Shown here one piece after another: positions 43,511 to 50,833 of a stretch of DNA of 64,000 nucleotides. The translations under genes were made by a program, and so were the position numbers. Each line of letters begins with the position of its first letter. Within the stretch, counting starts at the first letter, position 1. Below the pieces are notes generated by a model. It saw only the letters and a program-made list of their open reading frames with translations, had not been told where the DNA came from and did no database searches. This stretch comes from Calditrichota bacterium (GTDB lineage Bacteria > Electryoneota > RPQS01), in contig JACJVZ010000002.1 in the NCBI GenBank assembly GCA_020637445.1, positions 124,001 through 188,000 on the forward strand, read 5' to 3'.

Positions 43511-43545
43511 GTCAGAAAATATGAAATAGGAAATATGAAATAGGA
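43511..43545. repeat. Heptad tandem repeat (AATATGA/AATAGGA x4)
   Basis: AATATGA-AATAGGA-AATATGA-AATAGGA (43518-43545) preceded by a GTCAGAA unit, exact period 7. It fills the tpiA-secG gap. Confidence 0.9.
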
Positions 43546-43546
43546 A

Positions 43547-44326
43547 TCAGCGCATCGCGCGCGTACATTCCTTGTGCAATTCGATCAGACTGTCTACTTT
43601 CAAACTTGCTCCGCCGACTAACGCGCCGTCAATATCCGGCTGCGACATCAGCTCAAAGCAATTGTCGGGCTTCACGCTGCCGCCGTACAAAATGTTCATC
43701 TTTTCGGCAGCCTGGGCATTTTTCTTGGCAAGCAGCGTGCGCACAAATTTGTGAGCGTCCTGCGCCTGTTCGGGCGTCGCAACCACTCCCGTGCCGATTG
43801 CCCACACAGGTTCGTAGGCGACCACCACCTTGTGCAAATCGTCTACGCCGACGTCGGCAAGTCCGGCTTCAACTTGGCGCGTCAACACGCTCTCAAGTCT
43901 TCCGCCGTTGCGTTCGTCGAGTGTTTCGCCGATGCAAAAAATCGGAATCAATCCGGCTTTCAAACTCGCCGCGACTTTCTTGCCGATCAGTTCGTCACTT
44001 TCGCCAAATATCTGACGGCGTTCGCTGTGGCCCAAAACCACATAGGAACATCCGAGGTCCAGAAGCATCTCCGGCGACACCTCGCCCGTGAAAGCACCGG
44101 AACTTTGAAAGTAACAATTCTGAGCTCCAAATGCAAGCTGAGACGGGCTCTTACCACTCTCTTTACAAGCACTTGCGACCGCATGTAATGCGGTATTTGT
44201 TGGCAGAAGGACGGTGGGTACTGCCGAATCTGCCAATTTGGCGGCATAGTCCCGCACAAACTCCCCGGCTTCACCCGAGAGCTTGTTCATTTTCCAGTTG
44301 GCTGCAAGTAAAATGGTTCTGTTCAT
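43547..44326 (-). CDS. tpiA: Triosephosphate isomerase
   Basis: 259 residues, standard length. Interconverts dihydroxyacetone phosphate and glyceraldehyde-3-phosphate. Catalytic residues: Asn/Lys in AANWKMNKLS near 10, His in YVVLGHSERRQ near 96, Glu in VVAYEPVWAIGTG near 168; phosphate loop LYGGSVKPDN near 213 and GALVGGASL near 235. It is 6 bp downstream of pgk, forming a pgk-tpiA-secG unit. Confidence 0.97.
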   Translation of the reverse strand: MNRTILLAANWKMNKLSGEAGEFVRDYAAKLADSAVPTVLLPTNTALHAVASACKESGKSPSQLAFGAQNCYFQSSGAFTGEVSPEMLLDLGCSYVVLGHSERRQIFGESDELIGKKVAASLKAGLIPIFCIGETLDERNGGRLESVLTRQVEAGLADVGVDDLHKVVVAYEPVWAIGTGVVATPEQAQDAHKFVRTLLAKKNAQAAEKMNILYGGSVKPDNCFELMSQPDIDGALVGGASLKVDSLIELHKECTRAMR

Positions 44327-44332
44327 TATAAA

Positions 44333-45526
44333 TTATGCATTTGTCAAAGCCGCAACGCCCGGGAGGACCTTGCCTTCGAGGAACTCAAGGCTCGCTCCAC
44401 CGCCGGTCGAGACATGCGAGACTTCTTTGGCCAGACCGAATTTCTCCATGGCCGCCGCAGAATCTCCGCCGCCGACGACTGTGATGGCTCCGGCCTTTGT
44501 GGCCTTGACAAGAGCTTCGGCCACAGCTTTCGTTCCCGACGCAAATTCATCAATTTCAAAGACTCCCATCGGACCATTCCACACCACGGTCTTGGCTCCA
44601 AGGATCGTATCGGCATAGAGCTTCTCGGTTTCGGGGCCGATGTCCGCCGCGAGTTTGTCTTCGGGAATCTGATCCGACTTGGCCACGGCGGTCGCTTCGC
44701 CGGATTTCAGCTCATCCGCCACCCGCGAATCGGGAGGCAGCACAAGCTTTGTCGTTGACCCGGAGGCCTTCTTTATGAGCTCAAGCGCGAGGTCCATCTT
44801 GTCGGACTCGAGGATCGAGTTGCCGATTTCGCCGCCCTGCGCCTTATAAAAGGTATAGGCCATTCCGCCGCCGACCAAAATCGTATCCACCTTGCCGATC
44901 AGATTCTCAATCACGTCGATCTTGCCGGAAATTTTCGAGCCACCCAACACCGCTACGAACGGGCGCTTGGGTTCGGCCAGCGCCTTGCCCAAATAGTCGA
45001 GTTCTTTCTGCATCAGATAGCCCGCGACACACGGCTTGATGAACTGCGTCACACCTTCCGTCGAAGCATGTGCGCGGTGCGCCGAGCCGAACGCGTCGTT
45101 GACATACAGATCGCCGAGCTTGGCAAGCTGTTTGGCAAATTCGGGATCGTTCTTCTCTTCTTCATTATAGAAGCGCAGATTTTCGAGCAGCACCACCTGA
45201 CCCGGCTGCATCGCGGCGACGGTCTTTTCAACCTCTTCGCCGATGCAATCCATCGCCATCGTGACGGGTTTGCCGAGCAGTTCAGCAAGTCTCACGGCCG
45301 CAGGCGCGAGCGACATGTCGGGATTCTTCTTGCCTTTCGGTCGTCCCAGGTGGCTCATCAAAATCGCCTTGCCGCCGGACGCCATAATTTTCTTAATCGT
45401 GGGCAGCGACTCGCGGATGCGCGTGTCGTCGGTCACCTTGCCCTCGTCAAGCGGCACATTGAAATCCACGCGCACCAAAACGCGCTTGCCGCTTAAGTCA
45501 ACCTGATCAATCGTGAGTTTGTTCAT
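44333..45526 (-). CDS. pgk: Phosphoglycerate kinase
   Basis: 397 residues, standard length. Makes ATP from 1,3-bisphosphoglycerate. Signatures: VDLSGKRVLVRVDFNVPLDE near 10, ILMSHLGRPKG near 60, VNDAFGSAHRAHAS near 165, the ADP-site LGGSKISGKIDV near 210 and the C-terminal VVGGGDSAAAMEKFG near 350. A heptad repeat tract lies 9 bp upstream of the ATG; CCGGAGA serves as ribosome site. First gene of the pgk-tpiA-secG unit. Confidence 0.97.
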   Translation of the reverse strand: MNKLTIDQVDLSGKRVLVRVDFNVPLDEGKVTDDTRIRESLPTIKKIMASGGKAILMSHLGRPKGKKNPDMSLAPAAVRLAELLGKPVTMAMDCIGEEVEKTVAAMQPGQVVLLENLRFYNEEEKNDPEFAKQLAKLGDLYVNDAFGSAHRAHASTEGVTQFIKPCVAGYLMQKELDYLGKALAEPKRPFVAVLGGSKISGKIDVIENLIGKVDTILVGGGMAYTFYKAQGGEIGNSILESDKMDLALELIKKASGSTTKLVLPPDSRVADELKSGEATAVAKSDQIPEDKLAADIGPETEKLYADTILGAKTVVWNGPMGVFEIDEFASGTKAVAEALVKATKAGAITVVGGGDSAAAMEKFGLAKEVSHVSTGGGASLEFLEGKVLPGVAALTNA

Positions 45527-45534
45527 CTCCGGAA

Positions 45535-45569
45535 AATATGAAGTATGAAATAGGAAATGTGAAATTTGT
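45535..45569. repeat. Heptad tandem repeat upstream of pgk
   Basis: AATATGA-AGTATGA-AATAGGA-AATGTGA-AATTTGT, period 7, decaying toward one end. Confidence 0.88.
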
Positions 45570-45588
45570 CAGCAAACGAAAGCGTTAA

Positions 45589-46008
45589 CTAATCTTTCTT
45601 TGGCAGCCTAAATTTGAACGGAATTGTAATCCATGTTGAAGTTGGTTTGTTGCCTTGCAGAGCCGGTTCAAACTGCCATGTTGGAAGGACATCCTCGACC
45701 GCCTTCGCAAAACCATAACCTTTCGGTTCCTCTTGGAGTATTTTCCATTCCGCCACATGCCCGGACGAATCAACGTGAATTCCAACCAGAACGAAGCCCT
45801 TAATTCCGTTCTTGAGTGCTTCGGGTGGATGCTGAGGTTGCGGACACTTGTCCTTAACAAGTTCGGGGCCAGACCCTACATCAGAAAACCCATCCCATGC
45901 AGGCGGTGCAAATAGAGAATCGGGCACCAAGAGTGAATCGACAAGATTCTCGCCATAGCCGGAACTGCTGATAAGCAGTATGAAAAAAATGATGGACAGA
46001 TTTCTCAT
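45589..46008 (-). CDS. Secreted TonB C-terminal-domain protein
   Basis: 139 residues. A signal peptide (NLSIIFFILLISSSGYG) then a TonB C-terminal domain: CPQPQHPPEALKNGIKGFVL, VGIHVDSSGHVAEWKIL and DVLPTWQFEPALQGNKP are typical. It lacks the proline-rich spacer of true TonB, so it is a stand-alone periplasmic domain that may bind an outer-membrane partner rather than transduce energy. The start ATG at 46008 is chosen over one 87 codons upstream whose residues arise from repeat DNA. It lies 62 bp upstream of pgk on the same strand. Confidence 0.85.
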   Translation of the reverse strand: MRNLSIIFFILLISSSGYGENLVDSLLVPDSLFAPPAWDGFSDVGSGPELVKDKCPQPQHPPEALKNGIKGFVLVGIHVDSSGHVAEWKILQEEPKGYGFAKAVEDVLPTWQFEPALQGNKPTSTWITIPFKFRLPKKD

Positions 46009-46081
46009 GGAACGTTTTGTCCTGCAAGATGTGGCGCTAAACAAACCGGCAAACCCCAAGCACTGCCGCGGCAGGTGTCTT

Positions 46082-46108
46082 CCTCGCGGCGGCACCCGCT
46101 GCGGGTGC
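46082..46108 (-). repeat. Palindromic element, family A
   Basis: CTCGCGGC then GGCACCCGC/GCGGGTGCC; inverted orientation relative to the copy at 58023 and identical to it over 27 bases. Confidence 0.88.
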
Positions 46109-46114
46109 CCCGCT

Positions 46115-46136
46115 TCTGTCATCCTTTGTAAGGATC
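46115..46136 (-). repeat. Hairpin element, family D
   Basis: Reads AGATCCTTACAAAGGATGAC on the minus strand: ATCCTT/AAGGAT stem. Confidence 0.8.
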
Positions 46137-46190
46137 TATTCAAGGCCGACTGAGTTGTGATGTGCGCACAATGCTCTCGATCACGCAACA

Positions 46191-46215
46191 AGATTCTTAC
46201 AGAGAATGACAGAAG
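46191..46215 (+). repeat. Hairpin element, family D (compensatory variant)
   Basis: AGATTCTTACAGAGAATGAC: relative to ATCCTT/AGGAT the stem reads ATTCT/AGAAT, a paired change that keeps the hairpin. Confidence 0.8.
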
Positions 46216-46277
46216 AGGGAATCGTGCGTTTGAGCATTTCGACTCCGCTCGGAGGATTTTGCCCAGCAAGCTGGGCG

Positions 46278-46511
46278 CTACACCTTCCCAAGCGCATCAA
46301 GGTAGTCCTCAATGGACATCTTGATCTGCCGCAACATGCTCCGCATCAAAGGCCGGTTCAAATCTTCGCCCGGATGATTGGGAACCGCTATCGAACGACC
46401 ATCTTTGTGCTCAAAGATAACGTGACTTCCCTTTTGTCTGACGGCTTCAAATCCCCATAATTTGAGAATCTTGGAGAATGTGCGAAAGTCAATAACCGGG
46501 AGTTTTGTCAC
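46278..46511 (-). CDS. hicA: HicA-family toxin (mRNA interferase)
   Basis: 77 residues. HicA toxins are small dsRBD-like ribonucleases that cut mRNA; the sequence has the catalytic histidine context in RQKGSHVIFEHKDGRSIAVP and the family stretch HPGEDLNRPLMRSMLRQIKMS. It overlaps the upstream antitoxin gene by 4 bp, so both are made from one transcript with the antitoxin first (the reverse of the E. coli order). Confidence 0.93.
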   Translation of the reverse strand: MTKLPVIDFRTFSKILKLWGFEAVRQKGSHVIFEHKDGRSIAVPNHPGEDLNRPLMRSMLRQIKMSIEDYLDALGKV

Positions 46512-46741
46512 ACCGCTACCGAAATTTGCTGGAGTCCGATGAAGTGAGTTTGTTCGTCGTACTCAATCCCGCGATGTTCCAAGCACAACTCAATAACTTC
46601 CTTCAGCCGCACATTCAGTTCATCCAAGGACGGAGCCTGCGTGTGCGCTTCGGGGAGCGCCGGTACGGTCCCGATGTACATCTTGCTTTCGGGATCATAT
46701 TCGACCACGGCGGTGAAGGTGCGAGTGTTGCCGTTTGGCAT
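46508..46741 (-). CDS. hicB: HicB-family antitoxin
   Basis: 77 residues. Partial RNase-H-like HicB fold: FTAVVEYDPESKMYIGTVPALPEAHTQ... is the characteristic HicB N-terminal strand pair, followed by LDELNVRLKEVIELCLE. No C-terminal DNA-binding extension is present, so autoregulation may depend on another factor. It neutralises HicA; the pair sits inside the glycolytic gene block between pgk and gap. A family C repeat lies 16 bp upstream of its start. Confidence 0.92.
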   Translation of the reverse strand: MPNGNTRTFTAVVEYDPESKMYIGTVPALPEAHTQAPSLDELNVRLKEVIELCLEHRGIEYDEQTHFIGLQQISVAV

Positions 46742-46756
46742 GGTTGCTCCGTTTCG

Positions 46757-46800
46757 CAGATTCCGGTCGGGTTGCGGCGGACCTTAACCCGCCTCGGCGA
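46757..46800 (+). repeat. Dispersed element, family C
   Basis: CAGATTCCGGTCGGGTTGCG ... TTAACCCGCCTCGGCGA; GGGTT/AACCC core stem, in the leader of hicB. Confidence 0.8.
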
Positions 46801-46936
46801 TTTTTCACAGCGGCACTCGTTACGCGTGCACGCGACTTTCGGCAAACTGTCTTGTGTACTCAATGCGTTTGAACTTGTTGCGCTGGCGCAGATTTTTCGA
46901 TCCGCGCCAGCGACAATCAGTCCAGCGGCACGCTGG

Positions 46937-47449
46937 CTACTCTTCCCCGAAAACCTCATCGAGCTGATTCTCAATCAGCGTGATGCGCTTCGTGAGATCT
47001 TTTAGCGAGGCTTCGATGCGGCCCAGCGCTTCCATCACTTCGGCATTGCCGCCACCCGCTGCGCGCGGAGGTCTGTCGCCAAAGTCGCGGCGCGGACCAC
47101 GCGGGCCATCCCCAAACTCACGACGCGGCGGACGATCACTCCATTCGCGTTTCGGACCTGCCGAGCGGCCGCGCGGAGCATCGCCAAATTCACGGCGCGG
47201 CGGACGGTCGCTCCACTCTTTCTTCGGTCCGCGAGCGGGACGGTCATCATCAAATTTCTTGCGCGGCGGCGGACGGTCGTCGCTGTCAAACCGCTTGCGC
47301 GGCGGACGATCCGAATCACCTTCCCATTTCGGCTTGGCCGAGCGGCCTGTGCCACCCGAGCTGCTGGCGCGCGGCGGCTTGGCCTTGACGTGTTTCTTTT
47401 CTTTGTCTTTCAGACGATAGCGAGTTGCGGTCGGCACGGAGTGCTCCAT
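46937..47449 (-). CDS. Low-complexity Arg/Asp/Pro-rich protein with C-terminal coiled coil
   Basis: 170 residues. Residues ~20-130 are almost wholly disordered and built from degenerate ten-residue units such as DRPPRREFGD, DRPPRKRFDS and PKKEWSDRPP. The last ~35 residues (EVMEALGRIEASLKDLTKRITLIENQLDEV) form a clear coiled coil, so it probably oligomerises. Arg/Gly/Pro/Asp low-complexity tails commonly bind RNA or drive condensates; that is inference. No domain is recognised. The start ATG at 47449 is chosen because upstream residues are repeat-derived. It is well separated from its neighbours (HicB, DUF4920). Confidence 0.75.
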   Translation of the reverse strand: MEHSVPTATRYRLKDKEKKHVKAKPPRASSSGGTGRSAKPKWEGDSDRPPRKRFDSDDRPPPRKKFDDDRPARGPKKEWSDRPPRREFGDAPRGRSAGPKREWSDRPPRREFGDGPRGPRRDFGDRPPRAAGGGNAEVMEALGRIEASLKDLTKRITLIENQLDEVFGEE

Positions 47450-47516
47450 TCGTGAAAAAATATGCGGCTCGAAAAATAACCGCAGCGTTGCTTCACGAGC
47501 CCGAAGCACTGCGTAG

Positions 47517-47552
47517 CAGATTCCGGCGGCGCGACGATGCACCGCTCGGCGA
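47517..47552 (+). repeat. Dispersed element, family C (shortened)
   Basis: CAGATTCCGGCGG...CCGCTCGGCGAA, lacking the central GGGTT/AACCC part. Confidence 0.65.
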
Positions 47553-47580
47553 AATTGGAGAGCCGGAAGCCCCCCTTAAT

Positions 47581-47612
47581 CCCCCCAAAACCACTTCGTG
47601 GATTTTGGGGGG
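47581..47612. repeat. Long G/C-run hairpin
   Basis: CCCCCCAAAA-CCAC-TTC-GTGG-A-TTTTGGGGGG: 14 paired bases with a single bulge, between two genes on the minus strand; no T tail, so not a clear terminator. Confidence 0.7.
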
Positions 47613-47621
47613 AGACCGGAA

Positions 47622-48065
47622 TTACAGGCCTTTGACTTTCGCGCCTTTGATTGCGACCATGATTGCAGGAGCCGGACAGGCGTGCGCTTCTTCGCCTTCA
47701 CCTTTTTCTTCGACGTAGCCGGGCGCGTTTTCGTCGTACATCAACTTGCCTTGCAACTCGATTTCTTTGCCAAGTGTCTCTTGCGGAAAAGTCACTGATT
47801 CGTCAAGACTCTTGCAGAGAATCTTGGAATTGTCTGCTTGCTCGATTTCGACCCAACAGCCCATGTGCATGCACATATCCACAACTTTGCCCGATATCAA
47901 CACGTCCTGATCGACATAGGCCGCTGGATTTGCGTTCAATTCGGTGACGTTGGCGCTGTGCTTGAGCGTCGGAGCCTCGCCAAAGGTTTGCATTTGCTTG
48001 GAAGATGAGCAGGCAGTCAGAATAATAGCGGAAATCGCGAGCAGAAGAATAGCTTTGGTTTTCAT
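47622..48065 (-). CDS. DUF4920-type lipoprotein
   Basis: 147 residues. A lipoprotein signal with lipobox LTAC near residue 18 is followed by a DUF4920-like OB-fold domain: YVDQDVLISGKVVDMCMHMGC and WVEIEQADNSKILCK, then EIELQGKLMYDENAPGYVEE. Two conserved Cys (CMHMGC) may bind metal. DUF4920 is found in secreted proteins of unknown role, often near thiol or metal genes. The start ATG at 48065 gives MKTKAILLLAIS; a GTG four codons upstream is an alternative. Confidence 0.8.
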   Translation of the reverse strand: MKTKAILLLAISAIILTACSSSKQMQTFGEAPTLKHSANVTELNANPAAYVDQDVLISGKVVDMCMHMGCWVEIEQADNSKILCKSLDESVTFPQETLGKEIELQGKLMYDENAPGYVEEKGEGEEAHACPAPAIMVAIKGAKVKGL

Positions 48066-48104
48066 TTTTTGTTTCACTTTTTTGTTTATGAGTAATCCAA
48101 CAGG

Positions 48105-48458
48105 TTAATCTTGCAAATCAAACGGCTTGGGATCGATCTCGCGCTGCTTCAAGAATCTCCGCAGATCGACTTTGATCAACGAGAACAGTTTCAGAACAAT
48201 AAACGCGTCATCGAGCCAGCCAAAGAACAGTAAGAAATCGGGAATCAAATCGAACGGCATCGCGACGTAGATCACAATCGCGACGACGGCGATAATGGTT
48301 CCCCACGGAGTTTTGGCTTTGCCGTGAACAAACTCCGTGATCATGCTCCGAAAGAGCGAAGCTCTGCGGAACACAAACTGCCACCCCTGCTTGGTGCGCG
48401 GCAACACCGCGAACCAAGACAGGAATCCAGCGAAACCGATTTTCCGTTTGCGTGTCAT
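48105..48458 (-). CDS. DUF1232 (YkvA-like) membrane protein
   Basis: 117 residues. The DUF1232 signature is present: VVAIVIYVAMPFDLIPDFLLFFGWLDDAFIVL, one amphipathic membrane helix with the conserved P-D-x-I-P-D core (split here across 20-residue spans). Function unknown; the family is widespread and membrane-associated. The ATG at 48458 (MTRKRKIGFAG) is chosen since earlier in-frame residues come from a family B repeat at 48471-48494. Lies between gap and the DUF4920 gene. Confidence 0.85.
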   Translation of the reverse strand: MTRKRKIGFAGFLSWFAVLPRTKQGWQFVFRRASLFRSMITEFVHGKAKTPWGTIIAVVAIVIYVAMPFDLIPDFLLFFGWLDDAFIVLKLFSLIKVDLRRFLKQREIDPKPFDLQD

Positions 48459-48470
48459 GGCCCCCGCCCC

Positions 48471-48494
48471 GGGCGGCACGCCTGCCGCCCCTAC
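48471..48494 (+). repeat. Palindromic element, family B
   Basis: GGGCGGCA-CGCC-TGCCGCCC then CTAC; identical over 24 bases to the copy at 62901. It lies between gap's stop and the DUF1232 start. Confidence 0.88.
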
Positions 48495-48499
48495 ATCTT

Positions 48500-49504
48500 T
48501 TATTTGCCCATCATCGCCAAGAGGTCGACGCAGCGCATCGAGTAGCCCCACTCGTTGTCGTACCAACCGAAGATCTTGACCATGTGGTCGCCCATCACCA
48601 TCGTCGACTTCGCGTCGAAGATGCAGGAATGCGGATTGCCGATGATATCGACGGACACGAGTTCTTCTTCGGTGTATTGAAGCACACCCTTCATCGGACC
48701 CTCGGCGGCTTTCTTGAAGGCGGCGTTCACGGCTTCGACGGTTACGGGCTTGGTTGTGTTCACGACCAAGTCTGTGATCGAGCCGGTCGGAGTCGGGACA
48801 CGCAGCGCGGTGCCGTCGATCTTGCCTTTGAGTTCCTTGATGATTTTGCCTACGGTGCGCGCAGCGCCGGTTGTCGTGGGGATGATGCTCACGGCGGCGG
48901 AACGAGCACGGCGCAAATCGCTGTGCGGCGCGTCAAGGATGTTCTGGTCGTTCGTGTAGCTGTGAATAGTGGTCATGAATGCGTGTTCGATGCCGAAGCT
49001 GTCCAACAACACTTTCGCCATCGGTGCGACGCAGTTCGTCGTGCAGCTTGCGTTCGAGACGAGTTTGTGTTCGGGCTTCAAATCCTTGTCGTTGATGCCG
49101 AGCACGATCGTCGCGTCGATTTCGTCTTTCGACGGAACCGTCAGAAGCACTTTCTTCGCACCTGCGTCGATGTGCTGCTGCACACCCGCGCGGTCGCGGA
49201 AGGATTTCGCGCCCGTGGATTCGACGACGATGTCCGTCTTGTTGTCAGCCCACTGCAGCTTCTTGGGATCTTTTTCGGCGGTCACTTCGATGTGATTCTT
49301 GCCGACTTGCAGACCGGTGTCCGTCACGGAAACCGATTCGTTGAACTTGCCCTGCGTCGAATCGTATTTCAAGAGATGCGCAAGCGTTTTGGCACTGGTC
49401 AAGTCGTTGATTGCGACGACTTCAAAGCGCGGATCGTTGTAGATTCCGCGAAACACGAGGCGGCCGATGCGGCCGAATCCGTTAATTGCTACTCGAATTG
49501 GCAT
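48500..49504 (-). CDS. gap: Glyceraldehyde-3-phosphate dehydrogenase
   Basis: 334 residues, standard length. NAD-dependent oxidation/phosphorylation of glyceraldehyde-3-phosphate. Rossmann start VAINGFGRIGRLVFRGI; catalytic Cys in VSNASCTTNCVAPMAK near 150; substrate loop RARSAAVSIIPTTTGAA near 197; C-terminal WYDNEWGYSMRCVDL. A heptad repeat tract lies 18 bp upstream of the ATG. It is on the same strand as pgk-tpiA but separated from them by about 3 kb of accessory genes. Confidence 0.97.
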   Translation of the reverse strand: MPIRVAINGFGRIGRLVFRGIYNDPRFEVVAINDLTSAKTLAHLLKYDSTQGKFNESVSVTDTGLQVGKNHIEVTAEKDPKKLQWADNKTDIVVESTGAKSFRDRAGVQQHIDAGAKKVLLTVPSKDEIDATIVLGINDKDLKPEHKLVSNASCTTNCVAPMAKVLLDSFGIEHAFMTTIHSYTNDQNILDAPHSDLRRARSAAVSIIPTTTGAARTVGKIIKELKGKIDGTALRVPTPTGSITDLVVNTTKPVTVEAVNAAFKKAAEGPMKGVLQYTEEELVSVDIIGNPHSCIFDAKSTMVMGDHMVKIFGWYDNEWGYSMRCVDLLAMMGK

Positions 49505-49521
49505 GATGGGAGTCCGAAAGA

Positions 49522-49556
49522 ATTATGAAGTATGAAGTATGAAATATGAAGTCAGA
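49522..49556. repeat. Heptad tandem repeat upstream of gap (x5)
   Basis: ATTATGA-AGTATGA-AGTATGA-AATATGA-AGTCAGA, exact period 7; the last unit is the other heptad type, so the two types share one register. Confidence 0.9.
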
Positions 49557-49560
49557 ACGG

Positions 49561-49600
49561 GGCATTCGCAGGTGCTTGTGAAGCACGGATGCCGCCACGT
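49561..49600. repeat. Diverged long palindrome (family A-like)
   Basis: GGCATTCG ... CGGATGCCGCCACGTG with GTGCTT/AAGCAC inside; resembles an expanded family A element. Confidence 0.5.
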
Positions 49601-49780
49601 GAAAAAATCAGAATTCACGGCGCATTACGACGATACTCTCGGTGTGCATCGTCGTGTCGGTTTCGCCAGTGATGTTGTTCGGGCTGTTCTTTGCTGGCAT
49701 TCGTTTGTTTGGAATATGTCGGAAGTGCGACAATATTGGGTCAAAGCGAGAATGTTTGCCTTTGATGTAGTTGAATCGGG

Positions 49781-50833
49781 TTAAGAAAGATACTTGTTCC
49801 GACCTGAAAAGCCGAGCGAGTCAACCATCTTTATTGTTTTGTGTAGATTTAGAAGCATGATGAATCGAACTCCAACTGGGGTAAGATAGAACTTTTCGCC
49901 CATTTTCGCGGCAAGGCCTAGGTCAATCGCGTAGTTTGAGTACATTCGAGTTGCATCCGATGCAGTCTTCAGAGAGTTCCATTCAAACTGTCGTCCGCAA
50001 GATTGTTTGAAATACTGAATCAGGTCCTTCTTATCTACAGGATATGTGCTTTTTGATAAGTTGTAAATGCTTTCAACTATGGTGTATATTCCAAGAATCG
50101 CTCCACTATGGAATGGATTCTGAATTATGATGTCCCTGAGCATTTCGCATTGGTCTTCAGAAACAAAATCAAAACCACCACTCTTATCTCGTCCCCAAAC
50201 ATACTGGGTGCCGTTTTCCGTAAGGAACCACGTCTCGTCAAGAAATGCTACAAGTTTCAGCTCTCGCGCAAGACTCAAATAGCTGCGCACGGAGCTCTTT
50301 GAGAGAGAAGATTTGGCGGCAAGGGACTCTGCCTTCTTAGGTTCCTCCATGTTGTATAAAAGCCTATTAAGCAAATGAAGGTTCCATAGGCCGTGATTTG
50401 TTGGCTTGAGCTTATGATACGGTGCTCGGCTTTGAAATCTTGTGTAGAATTCTCTAAGCACCTGTTCTGGATCGTATTCTATTACATTGACACCAGCTCG
50501 ATGGGCTTTTGCCTTGTCAGCTTCGGACACCTTTGTGCAAACCAAGAAAGGGTTTATCTCGCCAGCAACGAGCGCACCACAAGTTTGAAGCGCACGAAGC
50601 TGTTCTGCGTATCTTTGTGTTTGCTCAAGGAACTTACGCTGAAATCGTTCTATCTTGAGCTCAACGAGAAGGACTTGGTTATCACAAACAAAGAGCAAAT
50701 CAATTCGGTCGCCTGATATTAGAATCTTTTGTCTGGCGATTAAAGTCAAGTCGCCACTAAGATTCAGCGTAAGCCTCGCAATATCAGTATGAGAAGCGAG
50801 AACGTCCTCTATCTGTGATTCACGTATGTTCAC
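49781..50833 (-). CDS. NucS-like (DUF91/PD-(D/E)XK) endonuclease with C-terminal domain
   Basis: 350 residues. The N-terminal ~110 residues match NucS/DUF91 nucleases: RESQIEDVLASHTDIARLTL, then GDRIDLLFVCDNQVLLVELK, where Asp...Glu-x-Lys is the PD-(D/E)XK metal site, and QRYAEQLRAL. The rest is a C-terminal region with a winged-helix-like part (KSSLSKSSVRSYLSLARELK) that may bind DNA. The start is taken as the GTG at 50833, which overlaps the upstream nuclease stop (GTGA) and begins exactly at the domain; a longer frame reaches 50872. AT-rich relative to neighbours. It forms a unit with the MvaI/BcnI-like gene. Confidence 0.75.
   Translation of the reverse strand: MNIRESQIEDVLASHTDIARLTLNLSGDLTLIARQKILISGDRIDLLFVCDNQVLLVELKIERFQRKFLEQTQRYAEQLRALQTCGALVAGEINPFLVCTKVSEADKAKAHRAGVNVIEYDPEQVLREFYTRFQSRAPYHKLKPTNHGLWNLHLLNRLLYNMEEPKKAESLAAKSSLSKSSVRSYLSLARELKLVAFLDETWFLTENGTQYVWGRDKSGGFDFVSEDQCEMLRDIIIQNPFHSGAILGIYTIVESIYNLSKSTYPVDKKDLIQYFKQSCGRQFEWNSLKTASDATRMYSNYAIDLGLAAKMGEKFYLTPVGVRFIMLLNLHKTIKMVDSLGFSGRNKYLS

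Noticed and set aside
49539..49784. 81-codon plus-strand frame upstream of gap
   Set aside because: It begins within a heptad repeat and a palindrome; the composition looks non-coding.
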